Shown here: positions 52,770 through 63,835 of the stretch, piece after piece
Layout: every line of letters begins with the position of its first letter
Position numbering within the stretch: position 1 is the first letter of the stretch
DNA from: Neoarius graeffei
Taxonomy: Eukaryota > Chordata > Actinopteri > Siluriformes > Ariidae
Length of the DNA stretch: 64,000 nt
Assembly (NCBI RefSeq): GCF_027579695.1
Contig: NC_083586.1
Coordinates: 1,255,001 to 1,319,000 of the forward strand
Reading direction: 5' to 3'
Made by a program: the position numbers and the translations under genes
The notes under the pieces: model-generated
What the model was told of the DNA's origin: nothing
Databases searched by the model: none
What the model saw: only the letters and a program-made list of their open reading frames with translations

Positions 52770-53499
52770 GTTCCCTACTTTACAGGTTTTGTTGTTTTCA
52801 GGACAGGGGAAACCTTTTTCTGTTGAGGGAAATGTTGTCCAAAACAAGAGATTCTCTGGTTGTTTTGCAAAATGTCAATCGATTCCTTGTATCTGAATGT
52901 GTCATTGAAATACAATAACTCAACTGATTGCAGGACGCAGGAAATTCAAATACACACATGAGATTGCCTCAAAGAGAAGCACTTATGAATCTCTTAAAAA
53001 TCAGTGCTCCTTTTTCAATTCATCTAATTGTGCTTCATTTTGAAAGTAACTTTAATTTCATAAACTCTAAAATGTATCTTTACTTGCTTGAATCACTCAA
53101 AACCACTCCAAAACATAGCAATTACCAAAGGATCCAGGAAGGTAGTAGCCATTGTTAGGGTATGATAGACAGATAGATGTTCTTTTTCTTTGTATTTTCT
53201 CTTCTCTTATTCACCACTAAATAATACAGTCATTAGCTGACTGCTTTTCCAGAAAGTCCATAGTGAGAATTCACCAGTTGACTACTATTTCATTCTGAGG
53301 GGACTGACTCAGGTGTTTTTAATTTAAAGTGCACAGGATCTGATCAGAACTTGAGCTCGTTTGCAGCCCAACCCACACAATCCAATGTGGCAACAGAGGG
53401 TACAATGGATGGTCCATCACGCCATGTGAGCAGACCAAGTGAGTTAAACATTGATGGGCAGTTATCACTCTGAATTGGTTCTAGGGGCACAGCCAATTA
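52770..53499. other. Unassigned DNA downstream of tRNA-Ile
   Basis: I see no gene. The sequence holds no clear transposon end until the SINE at 53500. Confidence 0.45.
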
Positions 53500-53862
53500 C
53501 ACTTTCCATCCACCCATCCATTATCTGTAACCACTTATCCTGTGCAGGGTCACAAGCAAGGTGTGGCCTATCCCAGCTGACTATGGGTGAGAGGCAGGGT
53601 ACACCCTGGACAAGTCACCAGATCATCACAGGGCTAACACAAAGACAAACAACCATTCACACCTACAGTCAATTTAGACCCACCAATTAACGTAGCCTGC
53701 ATGTCTTCAGGGCAAAACAGAGCACCCAGAGGAAACCCACACAGGCACAGGGAGAACATGCATACTCCACACAGAAAGGCCCCCATCAGCCACTGGGCTC
53801 AAACCCAGAACATGCTGTCTGTGAGGTGACAGCATTAACCACTACACCACCATGCCACCGCC
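53500..53862 (-). mobile_element. tRNA-derived SINE, older copy
   Basis: On the minus strand it has GGTGGCATGGTGGTGTAGTG, TTCTGGGTTTGAGCCC, the conserved body, and CAGCTGGGATAGGCC. The 3' end departs from the family (ACAGATAATGGATGG type in place of GAGAT), so the tail may come from a related subfamily. Confidence 0.8.
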
Positions 53863-54119
53863 AACTGTTCTAATGCTCCCTGAGCCATCATGTTGCACCC
53901 AAATCCAGACCTATAGTGCCCAATATCATTGAAGCTGTGATGGTACTGGAATAAACCTCAGATCCAAAATTGCAGAAGTGGACCATACCTATCTTGAAGA
54001 GAACTTGTTCCATGTTGATGGAACAAGATGATCCCAAAGGGTTTGGGATATGCAAGCTTGCTCAAAAGTAGCCTTCAGGTGAAATATATTATTTCAAGAG
54101 GTGCAAACAACATCTTCAG
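53863..54119. other. Unassigned DNA with a 10-bp hairpin
   Basis: No gene was recognised. CTTGTTCCAT (54004-54013) and its exact complement (54018-54027) flank GTTG. Confidence 0.5.
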
Positions 54120-54184
54120 AGGTTCCACTGAGAGTTGAACTCAGACCACTAGATTCAGAGTGCTAACTATTACACCATGGAACC
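54120..54184 (-). pseudogene. tRNA-Gln with deleted anticodon arm
   Basis: The minus strand reads GGTTCCATGGTGTAATAG, then CACTCTGAATCTAG, then GAGTTCAACTC, ending AGTGGAACCT. The acceptor (GGTTCCA/TGGAACC) is intact. Seven bases are missing from the anticodon arm, as if one of two ACTCTG direct repeats was lost, so it has no anticodon stem and is not a usable tRNA. Confidence 0.8.
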
Positions 54185-54293
54185 AAAACACAGCTATAAG
54201 ATTGTTTTTACCATCAAATTACTGCCATATACTGACCTCGCTCTGGCAAAAAAATTAGAACCCACTTGGTCAAAGGCATACACAAACCATCAA

Positions 54294-54357
54294 TCCTGAA
54301 ACCCGGGATGAATCAGGGACCTTCCGTCTAATACTCTCCCTACTGAGCTATTTCAGC
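54294..54357 (-). pseudogene. tRNA-Phe with deleted anticodon arm
   Basis: The minus strand reads GCTGAAATAGCTCAGTAGG, ATTAGACGGAAGGTCCCTG, CATCCCGGGTTTCAGGA, the outline of tRNA-Phe. About eight bases of the anticodon arm are missing between AAG repeats, and the T loop has lost one base. The acceptor is still complementary (GCTGAAA/TTTCAGG with one mismatch). Confidence 0.75.
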
Positions 54358-54479
54358 ATGTGTTACAGGGTTTAACTCATGGCTTCTTCCATGCAGTCAG
54401 ATACATACTTTGGCCCTTGTCAAATGTATGCAGCAAGCAGAAATTTGTTTCTGAGATCACATTCCATTATATTACATTA

Positions 54480-55230
54480 CAGGCATTAAGCAGATGCACA
54501 ACACCAACTCATCAGACTTGGAAGTAGACCGCCAGATTCAAGCTGCCACCAAAGCCTTCGGTGCTTTACAAAAGCAACTATGGTCTTGCCATGACATCAA
54601 GAGAACCAGCAAGTTGAAAGTATACAATGCCGCAGTCTTATCAACTCTGCTTTACGCCAACAAATGTATGACGCTCTACGGTAAACACTTCAAGTATCTG
54701 ACCAGGCTACAACTGCGACACCTGCATCAAATCCTCAAAATAAAATGGCAGGACAAGGTCCCCAATGTAGAAGTCCTCAGGCGAGTCAAAACAGTAAGCG
54801 TGGAAACCCTTATCACAGCCTCCCAACTTCGTTGGGCTGGACACGTCTGGCACATGCTTGACATGCGACTATCCAAAACCATTTTCTACGGAGAACTGAG
54901 CCTAGGAAAGAGGCTGACAGAAACAAGGAGGACAAAAACTGAGGTACAAAGACATTTGGAAGAGGAACATGAAGAATGCTGTCATTATCGATCAGACGTG
55001 GGAAAGGGATGCCTCAGTTAGAGCAACATAGTGAAGCAAAGTTAAAAGCTCAGTGTCTGAAATTGAAGAAAAGCATCAAAGGGAGTATAGGAGAGCTCAC
55101 GAAACTAGACATTCCATAGCACCTCAACCGGGCCATTCATGCCACCGCTGCGGACGACTCTGTTGCTCTGGTGCGAGCCTCGTGGCCCATCTGCATTTCT
55201 ATGCATCCTAATGAAGCAGGCATCATCGCT
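54480..55230 (+). mobile_element. Apurinic-endonuclease-type LINE, C-terminal fragment of unresolved clade
   Basis: Only the end of a LINE coding region is present. The left limit is near 54480 and the right limit near 55230. The matching pieces and their frames are given with the coding entry. A closing zinc-finger-like CHRCGRLCCSGASLVAHLHF is read at 55136-55200. Confidence 0.65.
54494..55021 (+). pseudogene. LINE C-terminal region (175 aa frame)
   Basis: DLEVDRQIQAATKAFGALQK, LWSCHDIKRTSKLKVYNAAV, STLLYANKCMTLYGKHFKYL, TRLQLRHLHQILKIKWQDKV, VEVLRRVKTVSVETLITASQ and RWAGHVWHMLDMRLSKTIFY follow the C-terminal region of a LINE common in vertebrates, after the reverse transcriptase. Near 54965 the frame shifts: the true continuation NAVIIDQTWERDASVRAT is in another frame. 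It is not functional. Confidence 0.7.
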
Positions 55231-56355
55231 AGCGATGGACAGCCGACGAAGGGTTGCGGACAACTGGCACCATTGGTGGGGCCCCTTTGGCTATTCTGTC
55301 ATGACGGCAGGGCTGCCTGAGATTGATGACCCAGGACTAAGCATGCAATGGTTGACAGAAATGATTTCGAGTAATCCTGACAAGTCCATCGTGCACTTGT
55401 GCAATGAACTAAGACTGTTGCATGATGCAAACACCGGTGAGGCATACCCAAACCCAGTTGTATGGGTGAATGTTTTCAAATGGGACATGGATCGTCGCCG
55501 ATGAGGCATTCATGAAACTTATGTTGAAAAGTCCAACATGAGAAGACTGATGGCAAACGACAGGGGCAGATGAAGTGCTAGGAACCTGTCTCTATCGCTG
55601 TAAAGGTCCCTATACATGGCGCAAATTGACATGGGACAGAAGAAGAAAAGAAACTGGAAACACCTGGATTTGTCTGGACTGAAATGGACTGACACATTTT
55701 TACTACTGATTTGCTTCCTCTTGTTTAGCAATCATTACCAGCCATGCTTCTGCTGCATCCTTGTGTGTACTCTCAATTAATGGGATCTTGGAAATTTTGG
55801 TGTTAGAAGAAATCTGCTTGCCCCTCTCTGCTAAACTCATGTAATCATGAATTTCAAAAGCCTCTGGACAAAGCCTTTCTCTCATCAAATTTGACACACA
55901 AACACTGGCTTAAGAGTCCAGTGCCTCATCAATTAGGCTACTGTGACATAGGCCTTGACCTCAAACGACCAGCATCAATATCACTAACACTCATGTGAAG
56001 GGGAAACAAAAGCCATCTTGGCCATCTTTCTATTCGGGGCATGAAGCCCCTATTAGCCCCTATTCTATTAGATATCTGCGTGAATGCAGGTTCATGTTAC
56101 CTTTGCTTTCTTCACAAAATGTGTATGGCTTTACTGATTTTATTGATTTCAACAAGGGCTGTAACTTCATTGTCTTGGTATGTGATTCAAGTTAGGGAGT
56201 AGGACCTGTGATTCCCAGGGGAGATGCTACACTGTGTCCACTATCATAACTAGCAAGAAAATCCTTTGTTTATTTGACCATGATTTATGACTATTACAAT
56301 GATTCCATTCATTATATTCTACTGGAAAGAAGGCATCCAAAAAAAAAAAAAAACC
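55231..56355. other. Unassigned DNA, includes an unrecognised ~100-aa frame
   Basis: The frame 55139-55504 has residues such as WHHWWGPFGYSVMTAGLPEI and SIVHLCNELRLLHDANTGEA. I do not recognise a family. Its N-terminal 25 residues overlap the LINE fragment. The rest may be a chance frame or the 3' untranslated region. An A13 run precedes the L2 at 56343. Confidence 0.4.
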
Positions 56356-56375
56356 CAGGTTCATGGTGACTTATT

Positions 56376-56879
56376 ATGTACAGGCCCCCGGGGCCATATT
56401 CTGAGTTTCTTTCTGAATTTGCAGATTTTATCTCAGATCTGGTTATTTCCTTAGACAAAATTTTAGTTGTCAGAGATTTTAATATTCACTTCGATAACCC
56501 AGAAGACCTTATGAAAACAGCGTTTGTGTCCATTTTAGATTCAGTAGGGATTAATCAGAATGTCATAGGACCAACCCATAATGGTCATCACACCCTCGAT
56601 CTAATGCTAACATTTGGGTTAAATGTAGAAAATATAGTCATACTTCCACAGTCTGAAGTTATCTCAGATCATTATCTCATCTCATTCAAAATATGTCTGA
56701 GTAATAATATATGCACCTCACCACGCTACTGTATTAAATGTACATTCACGTCAACTACTGCACAGAGCTTTTTAAATGATCTCCCAGAGTTATCAACTTT
56801 GATTGGGTCACTGTCGGCCCCTGCAGAACTTCATCAGGCAACTGAATGCTTAGAGTCAACGTTACGCCATACTTTAGAT
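56376..56879 (+). pseudogene. L2 LINE endonuclease region
   Basis: YRPPGPYSEFLSEFADFISD, ILVVRDFNIHFDNPEDLM (the normal GDFNIH changed to RDFNIH), GPTHNGHHTLDLMLTFGLN and EVISDHYLISFKI are apurinic-endonuclease motifs of L2 LINEs. The frame is open up to the 319-bp MITE. The remaining L2 coding pieces (57199-57679 and 59843-60293) have frame shifts and stops. Confidence 0.8.
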
Positions 56880-57198
56880 CAGCCTTTCTCAACCAGGGTG
56901 CCGTGGCACCCTGGGGTGCCATCTGGCTTCATTAGGAGTGCCATCAAAAAGTATATATTCTAACATTGAAAGAAATAAAATGAATTAAAATTCCAAAAAA
57001 TGATAGTTACACTAATGCAGATCATCGCCGCCTCATGCATCATCAAAATTTGTCTCACAGCCCCCTTTCCCATGTCACAACGTCACTGCTGGAGTCAGTG
57101 TAAGGTCAGCGTGACTCTGTATATTTTACATGGGGGTGCCTTGAGAATTTGCATACTTCTGAAGGGTGCCGTGACTGAAAATAGGTTGAGAAACGCTG
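56880..57198. mobile_element. 319-bp hAT MITE with perfect 8-bp target duplication
   Basis: CTTTAGAT flanks both sides (56872-56879, 57199-57206). The ends CAGCCTTTCTCAACC and the reverse complement CAGCGTTTCTCAACC differ at one base. The interior repeats the GGGTGCC(G/A)TG motif. It has no coding capacity. Confidence 0.9.
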
Positions 57199-58000
57199 CT
57201 TTAGATAATGTAGCTCCTCTTAAAAGGAAAATGTTCAGAGACAAAAAATTAGCACCCTGGTATAATGAAAACACTCACACATTGAAACAGACCACTCGAA
57301 AATTTGAACATAAATGCATCAAACAAAATTGGTAGCGTTCAAATTACCATGGAAGGAGAGCTTCCTGAATTATAGAAAAGCTCTTAGTGCTACTAGATCA
57401 ACTTATCTCCCCTCCCTAATAGAAGATAACAAAAATAATCCTAGATTCCTGTTTAATACTGTAGCAAAATTAACCAGGAATAAGTCCACTATAGGCACAT
57501 GCATAACTGTAGTATGTACCGTAGTAGCAATGACTTCATGAATTTCTTTAATCACAAAATTAAGAATATCCAACAAAAGTCTCAAACTACTAATTTAAGG
57601 TCAGACAATGTAAGTGACCCTGTAGTTAACAATATAACTGTATCAGATCAGCAATTAGAATGTTTTACTCCCCTTAGAGCAGGGGTCACCAAACTACGGC
57701 CCGCGGGCCAGATCCGGCCCGCCACCCCCCTTTGACCGGCCCCCCAGCCCCTCTGCCCCCCACCACTTGAACCGGCCCTATGAGGCAATCCCCAAAAGTG
57801 GTCATGGCCTAGTTTTTTAAGTTGCTTTTTGGCAAATAATAACATGTCTGCATCTTGTATTTTGTTGATTTTATCAATTAAAATTGATATTTAGTTATAA
57901 AATGAACTATTCATATTTTCCGAATTTTCGTCATATGCTCGCGATCAAGCAGTAACAGGCAGCGCATGCGCAGAGAACTGTCAGTGTTCAGGACAGCAAA

Positions 58001-58336
58001 ATGGCGAGTGGTCAGCGAAAAGCCAACAGAGAGTGCAGAGTTTTTAAAGAACAGTGGACCACCGATTATTTTTTCGTTCAGTGTAAGGACCGTGTAGTTT
58101 GTCTTGTATGTAAAGAAAGTGTGCCGGTTTTCAAAGAATATAATCTGCGTTGTCACTATGAAACCCGCCACAAAGCAGGGTTCGAATTATAAATTTGACC
58201 CTATGGGGGTCTCTATTAAAAAAAAAAAAGCAATGCATACTCGCTCTCCTGGACCAGCGCACTTTTGCGCACTGCAGTGCACAGCTTTCACACACAGGCG
58301 CGCGCATGCACGCACGCACACACACACGGTGTTGCA

Positions 58337-58371
<35 letters not shown>

Positions 58372-58375
58372 AAAC

Positions 58376-58438
<63 letters not shown>

Positions 58439-59199
58439 AAACAAAGGAAGATCGTTGTGAGATAGAGGACAAGTCTTCTTCGGACTTAACTTCACATTCG
58501 ATTTCGCAGGCTGCAAATTTCAGTTTGCGCGCATAGTGGTGTGGTGGTGAAGTACAGCCGTACATGTTGCGGTTTAATAACACGTTCAATACAAAGTTAT
58601 GGCTGCATGGTGATCGGAAATGAAACGAGTTTTATTTATATTTATATGGTGATATAGGCTATTCAAGCTTATTATGGTGATATATGACGTATTTGAGAGA
58701 GTTGCACAGAAAATTAAGTTTGCTTCTTTCATGGGAGCCTGAGGGAATGGGAGCTCAGCACCCATTGGCTCCCACGTAATTCGAACTATGCCACAAAGGG
58801 TATGCTAGTTTGCGAGGGCAAACAAGAGAAGACAGGATTCGGAGGATGAAATGCGGACTGGCTGCACAACAGAATGTATTCCTTCGCCAAACCCAGATCA
58901 ACCAGGCTGCTGTCCGAGCTAGCTATACGGCAGCTCACCTACTAGCTACCCATGGAAAGCCGTTTACTGATGGGGACTTTGTTAAAGTATGCATGCTTGC
59001 TGTGGCCGAGGAGGTGTGTCCCGACAAGAAGGATGCGCTCAACGCGCTGAGTCTCTCCGCACCTACTATGACCAGGCGATCCGAAGATTTGGGGGACGAC
59101 GTGTATGACCAGCTGAATGAGAAAGCGTCAGAATTCGAGTTTTTTGCTTTGGCCATGGATGAGAGCAATGACGTGCAGGACACAGCACAACAGCTGTGA
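58001..59199 (+). pseudogene. GTF2IRD2-like hAT transposase N-terminus, split by a nested element
   Basis: The frame starts MASGQRKANRECRVFKEQWT and has a zinc-finger-like part (CKDRVVCLVCKESVPVF ... HYETRH). At 58168-58798 a 615-bp element plus its 8-bp duplication interrupts it. Without these the reading continues HKGYASLRGQTRED, CGLAAQQNVFLRQTQ, RASYTAAHLLATHGKPFTDG, VAEEVCPDKKDALNALSLSA and FALAMDESNDVQDTAQQL, then a stop. That makes 191 residues in one frame. Family members continue with the catalytic and dimerisation domains, which are missing here. It cannot transpose by itself. Confidence 0.8.
58176..58790. mobile_element. 615-bp hAT-type element nested inside the Charlie8-like hAT
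   Basis: CCACAAAG flanks both sides (58168-58175, 58791-58798). The left end CAGGGTTCGAATTA and the reverse complement of the right end CATAGTTCGAATTA differ at two bases. The interior has (TA)n tracts at 58339-58366 and 58380-58434. No coding sequence. Confidence 0.8.
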
Positions 59200-59543
59200 T
59201 CTATTGATCTATTGCTCATATTATTATAATTTCACTGTTTTTTAAAATGTATTTATTTTATAGGCCTATTTATTTGACCTTTATTAAGTGCTGCATACAA
59301 TTATTATTAATAATATCAACAGGCTTACCTACAATTTATAATTTTCCACTCACCTTTGCCAGTGTCAATCACCTCAACTAGGCAGATGTTTCTTACCTTG
59401 ACAGCTTTGATATTATTTTTATTAGAAAATAAATAAATGGAATATCTGTGGTTTTTCAAATTAAAACAAAGTGTGAAGACTTGATTACTACTTTTGCAAA
59501 CCACTAGTAAAGATAAACAAATATGTGCCAGGAATCAAGTGTT

Positions 59544-59672
59544 GATATAGTAGTGGGGATATAGTAGTGGGGATATAGTAGTGGGGATATAGTAGTGGGG
59601 ATATAGTAGTATGGATATAGTAGTATGGATATAGTAGTGGGGATATAGTAGTGGGGATATAGTAGTGGGGAT
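59544..59672. repeat. 15-bp minisatellite, about 8.6 copies
   Basis: Tandem GATATAGTAGTGGGG, with two units reading GTAGTATG. It lies in the 3' part of the hAT. Confidence 0.9.
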
Positions 59673-60293
59673 GGCCGTGCCAGGCTAGTAATCTCTACTA
59701 CACAATGAGGCCTGCTGGTGGTCATATTTGTCTGGGTTATACAATTCTATGTGATATAGCTGACCCGACCCCGGCCCCCATCACAGTCAGGAACGACAAT
59801 GTGGCCCCCAGAGAAAAAAGTTTGGTGACCCCTGCCTTAGAGAAACTGAATTACTTTCATTAATCTCCGCATCAAAAGCCGCATCAAAAGTGTACTAGAT
59901 CCCTTACCTACACATCTATTCAAACAGATAATACCTGAAGTAATTGAACCACTTCTAAAAATAATAAATTCTTCTCTTAGGATTGGCTATGTACCCAAAT
60001 CCTTTAAACTAGCAGTTATCAAACCCCTGATTAAAAAACCTGACCTTGATCCCTGTCAGCTATCCAATATCAAACCTCCCCTTTATCTCCAAGATACTTG
60101 AAAAAGCTGTGGCACAGCAGTTATGCTCATATTTACATAGGAATAACATCCACAAAATGTATCAGTCAGGATTTAGACGTCATCGTAGCACAGAGACAGC
60201 ACTGGTTAAAGTAGTAAATGACCTACTGTTGGTGTCTGATCAGGGCTGTCTTGCTGCTTGTGTTGCTTGACCTTCATGCAGCATTTGATACCA

Positions 60294-60894
60294 CTGATGG
60301 ACAAAATTCTTCACGTTCTAAAAGAAAATACATATCCTATGGTTCAATATAGCTCATCTTAGAGCCTGCACAGCTCAGTAGATAGGACCAAGGTTCAACA
60401 TTCTTTGAGTTACATTTAGCATTTTCTGAAGCTTCATGCTTCAAAAAGGCCACCGAAACCTGTTTTCTGAAAGCTATCTCTGATAAAGCTCAGCTCACAG
60501 TCTGACTATGGGCTGTGACCAGCAACCAAAATCAAATCAGGTTGCAAGATCTTGAAAGCATTTAGCTGCAAATTTGCACTTAATAAGTAAAACTGCCTTG
60601 GGATGAGCAGAGAAAATGCAATCATAATGAAATACTTAACGATTTCATGAGCAGATGACCATTTGCAGATGGATCTTTGACTTTCTGACAGGCAGACCCC
60701 AGGTGGTGATAATCGGTAGCCACACTTACTCCTCGCTTACTGTATCCTGAACACAGGTGTGCCACTGGGCTGTGTGATTAGTCCCCTCGTGCACTCATCA
60801 TTCGCCAACGACTGCACTGCTAAATACAGTGCCAACATCATCAAAATTGCTGACGACACAACCATCTCGGGCCTCCTTACGGACAACGATGAGA

Positions 60895-60896
<2 letters not shown>
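60294..60896 (+). mobile_element. LINE mosaic unit, left part (copy of 33231-34490)
   Basis: The order and sequence follow 33231-33830: an L2-like piece, a half tRNA-Lys (60363), the block before the reverse transcriptase, then the reverse transcriptase near 60660-60895 ([10 protein letters not shown]). It is split at AACGATGAGA by the insertion at 60897-63180 and resumes with GACGGCATGCAG. Confidence 0.8.
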
Positions 60897-60946
<50 letters not shown>

Positions 60947-61296
60947 TCTCAACGTTCATTAACACACTGAACTCAGGGACTGCACATTTCACTTTACCTT
61001 GCTCATTTGCACTATTCCGCTCTACCTCACCTTAACAGCTATTAGTTTGTTTATTCTGCTTATCTCATGTTTACCTGCTATACCTCAAGTGCCCTTGAAT
61101 GTTTATTTGCTTCAATATGTGTGTGTGTGTATATATGAGTGTTTTGTATGTCTAGTTCTTATCTAGAGTGTTTATACTGTTTGTGCTGTTTATTTCAATT
61201 ATTCTATTTTTTATTTATTGTATTGCCTGTTTGCACCGTGGGTCAGAGAGGACTGTAATTTCATCTGTGCTGTATGTCAAGCATGTATAGCATATT
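60897..61296 (+). mobile_element. LINE 3' tail inserted in the mosaic unit, with (TA)n start
   Basis: GAGAGTATATA begins a TA tract (60897-60944) that closes with TATATACTCTC. Then comes a LINE 3' untranslated region identical in type to 12507-12706. It is interrupted at GCATATT by the Penelope-like element and resumes at 63157 (TGACAATAAAGTTGACTTG). A TGAGA duplication (left 60892, right 63177) probably marks the insertion. Confidence 0.7.
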
Positions 61297-63141
61297 CTTT
61301 TAAGTTCGGTTCTTAAGACACGTATTTTTAAGTATGTTACCTCGCTTGTTGACAGTTTCGGCGAACACTTCCGCCTTCTTCAAAACAGTCACCAGATGTC
61401 ACCTCACAGCAGACATCACCCCCCAGATATACGGCACACCGAAAATTCATAAACCCGGAGCACCACTAAGACCCATAGTAGACAGTATAGGATCAGTTAC
61501 TTACAACCTTTCCAAGACGCTGGCAGACATAATTAAACCACTCCTCGGACTTACGGAATACCACTGCAAAAACTCAAAACAACTGGTGAAAGAACTAAAG
61601 GAAATCAAGATAAAAAAGGATGAAATCTTTGTATCACATGACGTCATATCCCTCTTTACAAAAACACCGGTCACAAACACTCTCAACATAGTAGAAAACC
61701 GGTTAAAAGCAGACAGAACCCTGAAAAAACATACAAAACTTACAGCACAGGACATAACAAAACTATTACATTTCATTTCCACATCCACATATTTCCAATA
61801 CAGAGGTACAATCTATAGACAAAAAGAGGGATTTGCAATGGGGGACCCACTATCTGCCACTCTATGCAACTTTTTTATGGAGGATCTGGAAACCCGAGCC
61901 ATAGAAACAGCACCGGATGACTGCAAACCTATCTTCTGGAAAAGATATGTTGATGACATTCTTGAAATAACCAAAACAGGCCACACACAACAACTCACGG
62001 ATCATCTAAACTCCATAGACAAGACAGGCAACATCAAATTCACACACGAAGAGGAAACGGATAAGACAATAGCATTTCTGGACCTAAAAATACACCACAC
62101 AGAAGAAGGGAACATCAGAATTACAACATACAGAAAACCTACACATACCGACCAATATCTTCTCTGGACATCTGAACATACCATCGCACACAAAATGTCA
62201 GTAATCAGAACACTATACGACCGAATACAGAACATCACGGAGGAGAAAGACAGACAGGAGGAGGAACAACACATCCAACAGGCATTAAAAAACTGCCAAT
62301 ATCCACCGTGGGCAATTCAAAAAGGAAAATCACAGACACAAAAAAAGGAAAGAAACAAACAAACAAGAAAAAACAAACCGGGGCTTTGTCACATTACCAT
62401 ACATAAAAGGAGTTACAGAACGCATCCAACGATCCATGAGGAAATACCACATCAACACCCCGGTCAAACCATACAAGAACCTCCGACAGCTGCTAGTTCA
62501 CCCCAAAGATAAAATACAACTGGACAATAAATGCAATATCATATATGAAATCCCTTGCCGTTCATGCAATAAAGTCTATATTGGTGAAACGGGCAGATGC
62601 TTCCACACTCGCAGGAAAGAACACCAATTAGAATGTGAAAAAGAAACAACAAAAAGACTCACAAGATCCGAAAAAGAAAAAGCACACCAAGAAAACTTAA
62701 AATCAGCCATTTCAGACCACTGCAAACGACATAATCATATTATGAATTGGGAAGAGGCCAGAGTCATTCGCGCTGAAGAGAATAGATACCAGCATTGGAT
62801 TTTAGAGGCAGTGGAGATACGTAAGCGGGCGCAGAGGACCATGAACCGGGATGAGGGAGTGTACACGCTGTCACACACCTGGAGCGCAGTCCTGGGGCAG
62901 CGACCTGACAGCAGGAGGCGTGGACTACCTGTCAAATTGGGCGGGACGTTCACGCCTCCATAGAGTAACATCAGCTGATAAGGCACGTCACCACTCGACA
63001 TCTGGTGACTGTTTTGAAGAAGGCGGAAGTGTTCGCCGAAACTGTCAACAAGCGAGGTAACATACTTAAAAATACGTGTCTTAAGAAACGAACTTAAAAG
63101 AATAGTTATAATTATCAGACATAATGAATTTTCACTACATA
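61297..63141 (+). mobile_element. Penelope-like retroelement with 104-bp terminal inverted repeats
   Basis: The element lies inside the LINE tail, with CATGTATAGCATATT repeated on both sides (61282-61296, 63142-63156). Its first 104 bases (61297-61400) are an almost exact inverse of 62997-63100, an inverted repeat of the Penelope border. A further 41 bases follow the right repeat. It encodes reverse transcriptase followed by a GIY-YIG endonuclease. The 5' part of the coding region is missing, so it is a truncated copy. It looks mostly readable, with about one break. Confidence 0.85.
61334..62963 (+). pseudogene. Penelope-like reverse transcriptase and GIY-YIG endonuclease regions
   Basis: The reverse transcriptase part shows IYGTPKIHKPGAPLRPIVDS, VSHDVISLFTKTPV (polymerase motif A), EGFAMGDPLSATLCNFFMED, KRYVDDILEI (motif C), IAFLDLKIHHTEEGNI and TYRKPTHTDQYL, diagnostic for Penelope-like elements. 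The endonuclease part shows IYEIPCRSCNKVYIGETG, RCFHTRRKEHQLE and a C-terminal WSAVLGQRPDSR. The N-terminus overlaps the left inverted repeat. Only parts and motifs are given. No repaired sequence is proposed. Confidence 0.85.
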
Positions 63142-63180
63142 CATGTATAGCATATTTGACAATAAAGTTGACTTGACTTG
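63142..63180 (+). mobile_element. End of the LINE 3' tail
   Basis: CATGTATAGCATATTTGAC, then AATAAAGTTGACTTGACTTG is the last part of the LINE tail started at 60897. Confidence 0.75.
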
Positions 63181-63835
63181 AGACGGCATGCAGAGAGGAA
63201 GTGAAGGCGTTAGCCAGCTGGTGCCAGAACAACAACCTCTCTCTCAACGTCAGGAAAACTAAGGAGATGATAGTGGACTACAGGAGACAGCAAGGGAGGA
63301 CACACTAGGCCATCTACATCAACGAAGATGAGGTCGAAAGGGTCAGCAACTTTAAGTTCCACACTGTGGTCAGGAAAGCTCGCCAGCGGCTGTGCTTCCT
63401 GAGGAGGCTGAAGAAGTTTGGCATGAAGCCAAACATCATTTCAAACTAATACAGGTCCACAATCGACATATCACAAGACTCTGTTTATATCAGAACATAT
63501 CAAAAGACTCTGTTTATATCACAAGACTCCATTTACATATCACCAACATATCTCAAGACTCTGTTTACATATCACCAAAACATTTACATATTTACTGTTT
63601 CCACATTTACCAACACATATCAAAACTTTGTTTACATGGTCAGTACTTAATTTGTCTTCAAAAAAGTGCAATTACTGGTAGCCGCACATGTCAAATTTTC
63701 CCAATGTACAATACAGGTGCTTGTGCTACACCCCCTCCCCACACTACCCCCTGAGACAATGCATGCATACATCTCAGTTATTTCTATTTTCACTTGAATT
63801 TAACTTCTGTTTTTTTCATCTTTATGACTTCGAAG
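63181..63835 (+). mobile_element. LINE mosaic unit, right part
   Basis: Continues 60896 with GACGGCATGCAGAGAGG. It encodes [34 protein letters not shown] and, in another frame, RLCFLRRLKKFGMKPNIIS, then the ACAAGACTCTGTTTATATC minisatellite and a block matching 34260-34490. It ends near 63835 at a SINE. Confidence 0.75.

Larger units (their letters stand above)
57680..59834 (+). mobile_element. GTF2IRD2/Charlie8-like hAT, deleted, with a nested hAT-type element
   Basis: CCTTAGAG flanks both sides (57672-57679, 59835-59842). The ends CAGGGGTCACCAAACT and their inverse are identical over 16 bp. It encodes the N-terminal part of a hAT transposase. The catalytic centre is deleted. A 15-bp minisatellite is at 59544-59672. 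Confidence 0.9.
56356..60293 (+). mobile_element. L2-clade LINE carrying three hAT insertions
   Basis: L2 coding sequence appears in three separated blocks: endonuclease (56376-56879), linker (57199-57679), and the start of the reverse transcriptase (59843-60293). The gaps are filled by a 319-bp hAT MITE, and by a 2.15-kb hAT that itself contains a 615-bp hAT-type element. All three insertions have 8-bp duplications. Without them the L2 is about 1.5 kb, truncated at both ends. Confidence 0.85.

Noticed and set aside
55139-55504. Possible host exon (121-aa frame with a Trp-rich stretch)
   Set aside because: The start overlaps a LINE C-terminus. The rest has no splice context or recognised domain.
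58104-58465. Frames of Tyr-Ile repeats and His-Thr repeats
   Set aside because: They derive from microsatellites inside the nested hAT-type element.
59504-59725. 73-aa minus-strand frame with TTISPLLYPHYYIP repeats
   Set aside because: It is a translation of the 15-bp minisatellite.
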